Shown here in pieces: positions 63,309-64,000 of a stretch of 64,000 bases of DNA. How positions within the stretch are numbered: position 1 is the first letter of the stretch; every line of letters starts with the position of its first letter. The position numbers were made by a program, and so were the translations under genes. The stretch is from Patella vulgata (Eukaryota > Mollusca > Gastropoda > Patellidae), in NCBI RefSeq assembly GCF_932274485.2, contig NC_065883.2, forward strand, positions 72,933,839-72,997,838, given 5' to 3'. The notes under the pieces are model-generated. The model was not told the origin of the DNA, ran no database searches, and saw only the letters and a list, made by a program, of their open reading frames with translations.

Positions 63309-64000
63309 CCACACACGCATTCCTAAATCTGTAAATGTAAATGTACCCTCACTGAACCATTGCTGCAAAAACCACAAACCAGATCAATAAATCTAAGCAT
63401 TTCATGTTTTCCATCAGAAAACAAAAGAAAATATTTTTAAAAAAATAGAAAATCAATATGGAGAAGTTCTACGAGATCGATAGTAATTATCAATCAATTG
63501 AAAAAACAATGGAGCAATCTTTCTATTCAACCATAATGTCATAAAGATTTCAAGATCTTATCTAGAAAACAAGGTCGGGATTTCTCACATCGATGGATGA
63601 TACATAACAATTTTTTATTATCTATCCATTAAATCCATTGCAGTGTACTTCTTTTAATTAATGAGAGAGGTAGATATATATTGTAACATTGAAAATGCGC
63701 CATATTTGTAAATAGACACATATTTAAATGTCAACAACACCTATACAAATAAAATTCCAAAATTTTCCCGTTTTATAAAATGTCGTTGACATAACAACCC
63801 CCCCCCCCCCAAAAAAAAAAAAAAATCGAAAACCATTTTATCAAAAAATACGTTTCTCGACTTAATAGTCAATAAGTAACAATGGGCCATTAATTTCATT
63901 AATTATCTTAATCTATCCCTAGATTAGTTTTCACTCATTGTTCACATATACTATTCAAAAAAAGTAGGGGATATTTGATTTTTAATTGTTATTAAAGTCA
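63309..64000. other. No recognised feature
   Basis: AT-rich, with adjoining C and A runs at 63800-63826. No recurring family or coding signal. Confidence 0.45.

Noticed and set aside
1-64000. LTR retroelements, Polintons or other virus-like copies
   Set aside because: No long terminal repeats, gag/pol-like or capsid-like reading frames were recognised on either strand.

Overview
This is a eukaryotic, almost certainly animal, window. It is AT-rich, has no operons, and is packed with short interspersed repeats. The only convincing protein-coding host sequence is one exon on the minus strand (57518-58321). It encodes the N-terminus and the start of the first GAF domain of a PDE11A-type dual-specificity cyclic-nucleotide phosphodiesterase and ends in a clean GTAAG splice donor. 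The kind of repeats (several tRNA-headed SINE families ending in a GACGTTAAAC-type tail) suggests a lophotrochozoan, most likely a mollusc; that assignment is an inference. No later PDE11 exon was recognised, so positions 1-57512 are probably first intron and/or gene-poor DNA, and positions above 58330 are 5' flank or 5'UTR/intron.

Most of the window consists of repeats that I grouped by eye. SINE-A (about 370 bp full length, about 40 copies or pieces) has a tRNA-like head and a (TGAAA)n/(TTTCA)n tail. SINE-B (about 280 bp, about 38 copies) has a different tRNA-like head, a core with the ttttctccgggtcctccgg motif seen in widespread animal SINEs, and a (TC)n tail. SINE-C (2 copies) combines a similar core with another head and tail. 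SINE-X (2 short pieces) is known here only from its tail. All share a GACGTTAAAC-like 3' end, as expected if one LINE machinery moved them. Many copies show target-site duplications (TSDs) of 8-14 bp, and many are 5'-truncated.

A second group is small non-autonomous DNA transposons. Five unrelated families (T1-T5) sit at TTAA and begin with AG. One insertion (T3) can be compared with an uninserted relative elsewhere in the window, and another (T4) with an uninserted neighbouring tandem unit. Further families are P1 (CAATCTGATT ends, with a promoter-like interior), Q1, a foldback element at 35.2-35.6 kb, a hAT-like element at 54.7 kb and a 235-bp inverted-repeat element at 59.2 kb. Nesting shows that SINE-B usually inserted into SINE-A and T1, rarely the reverse, so SINE-B is on average younger.

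Tandem arrays are common: a TC-rich compound array at 8.5-9.1 kb, a 26-bp minisatellite with a telomere-like motif at 60.0-61.3 kb just upstream of the PDE11 exon, a 40-45 bp array immediately inside the intron donor (57.1-57.4 kb), and about fifteen smaller ones. One short open reading frame at 53.8 kb looks like a GIY-YIG-type retroelement remnant. No rRNA, tRNA gene, CRISPR array or LTR element was recognised. Nearly all other open reading frames are chance readings through SINE copies and tandem repeats.
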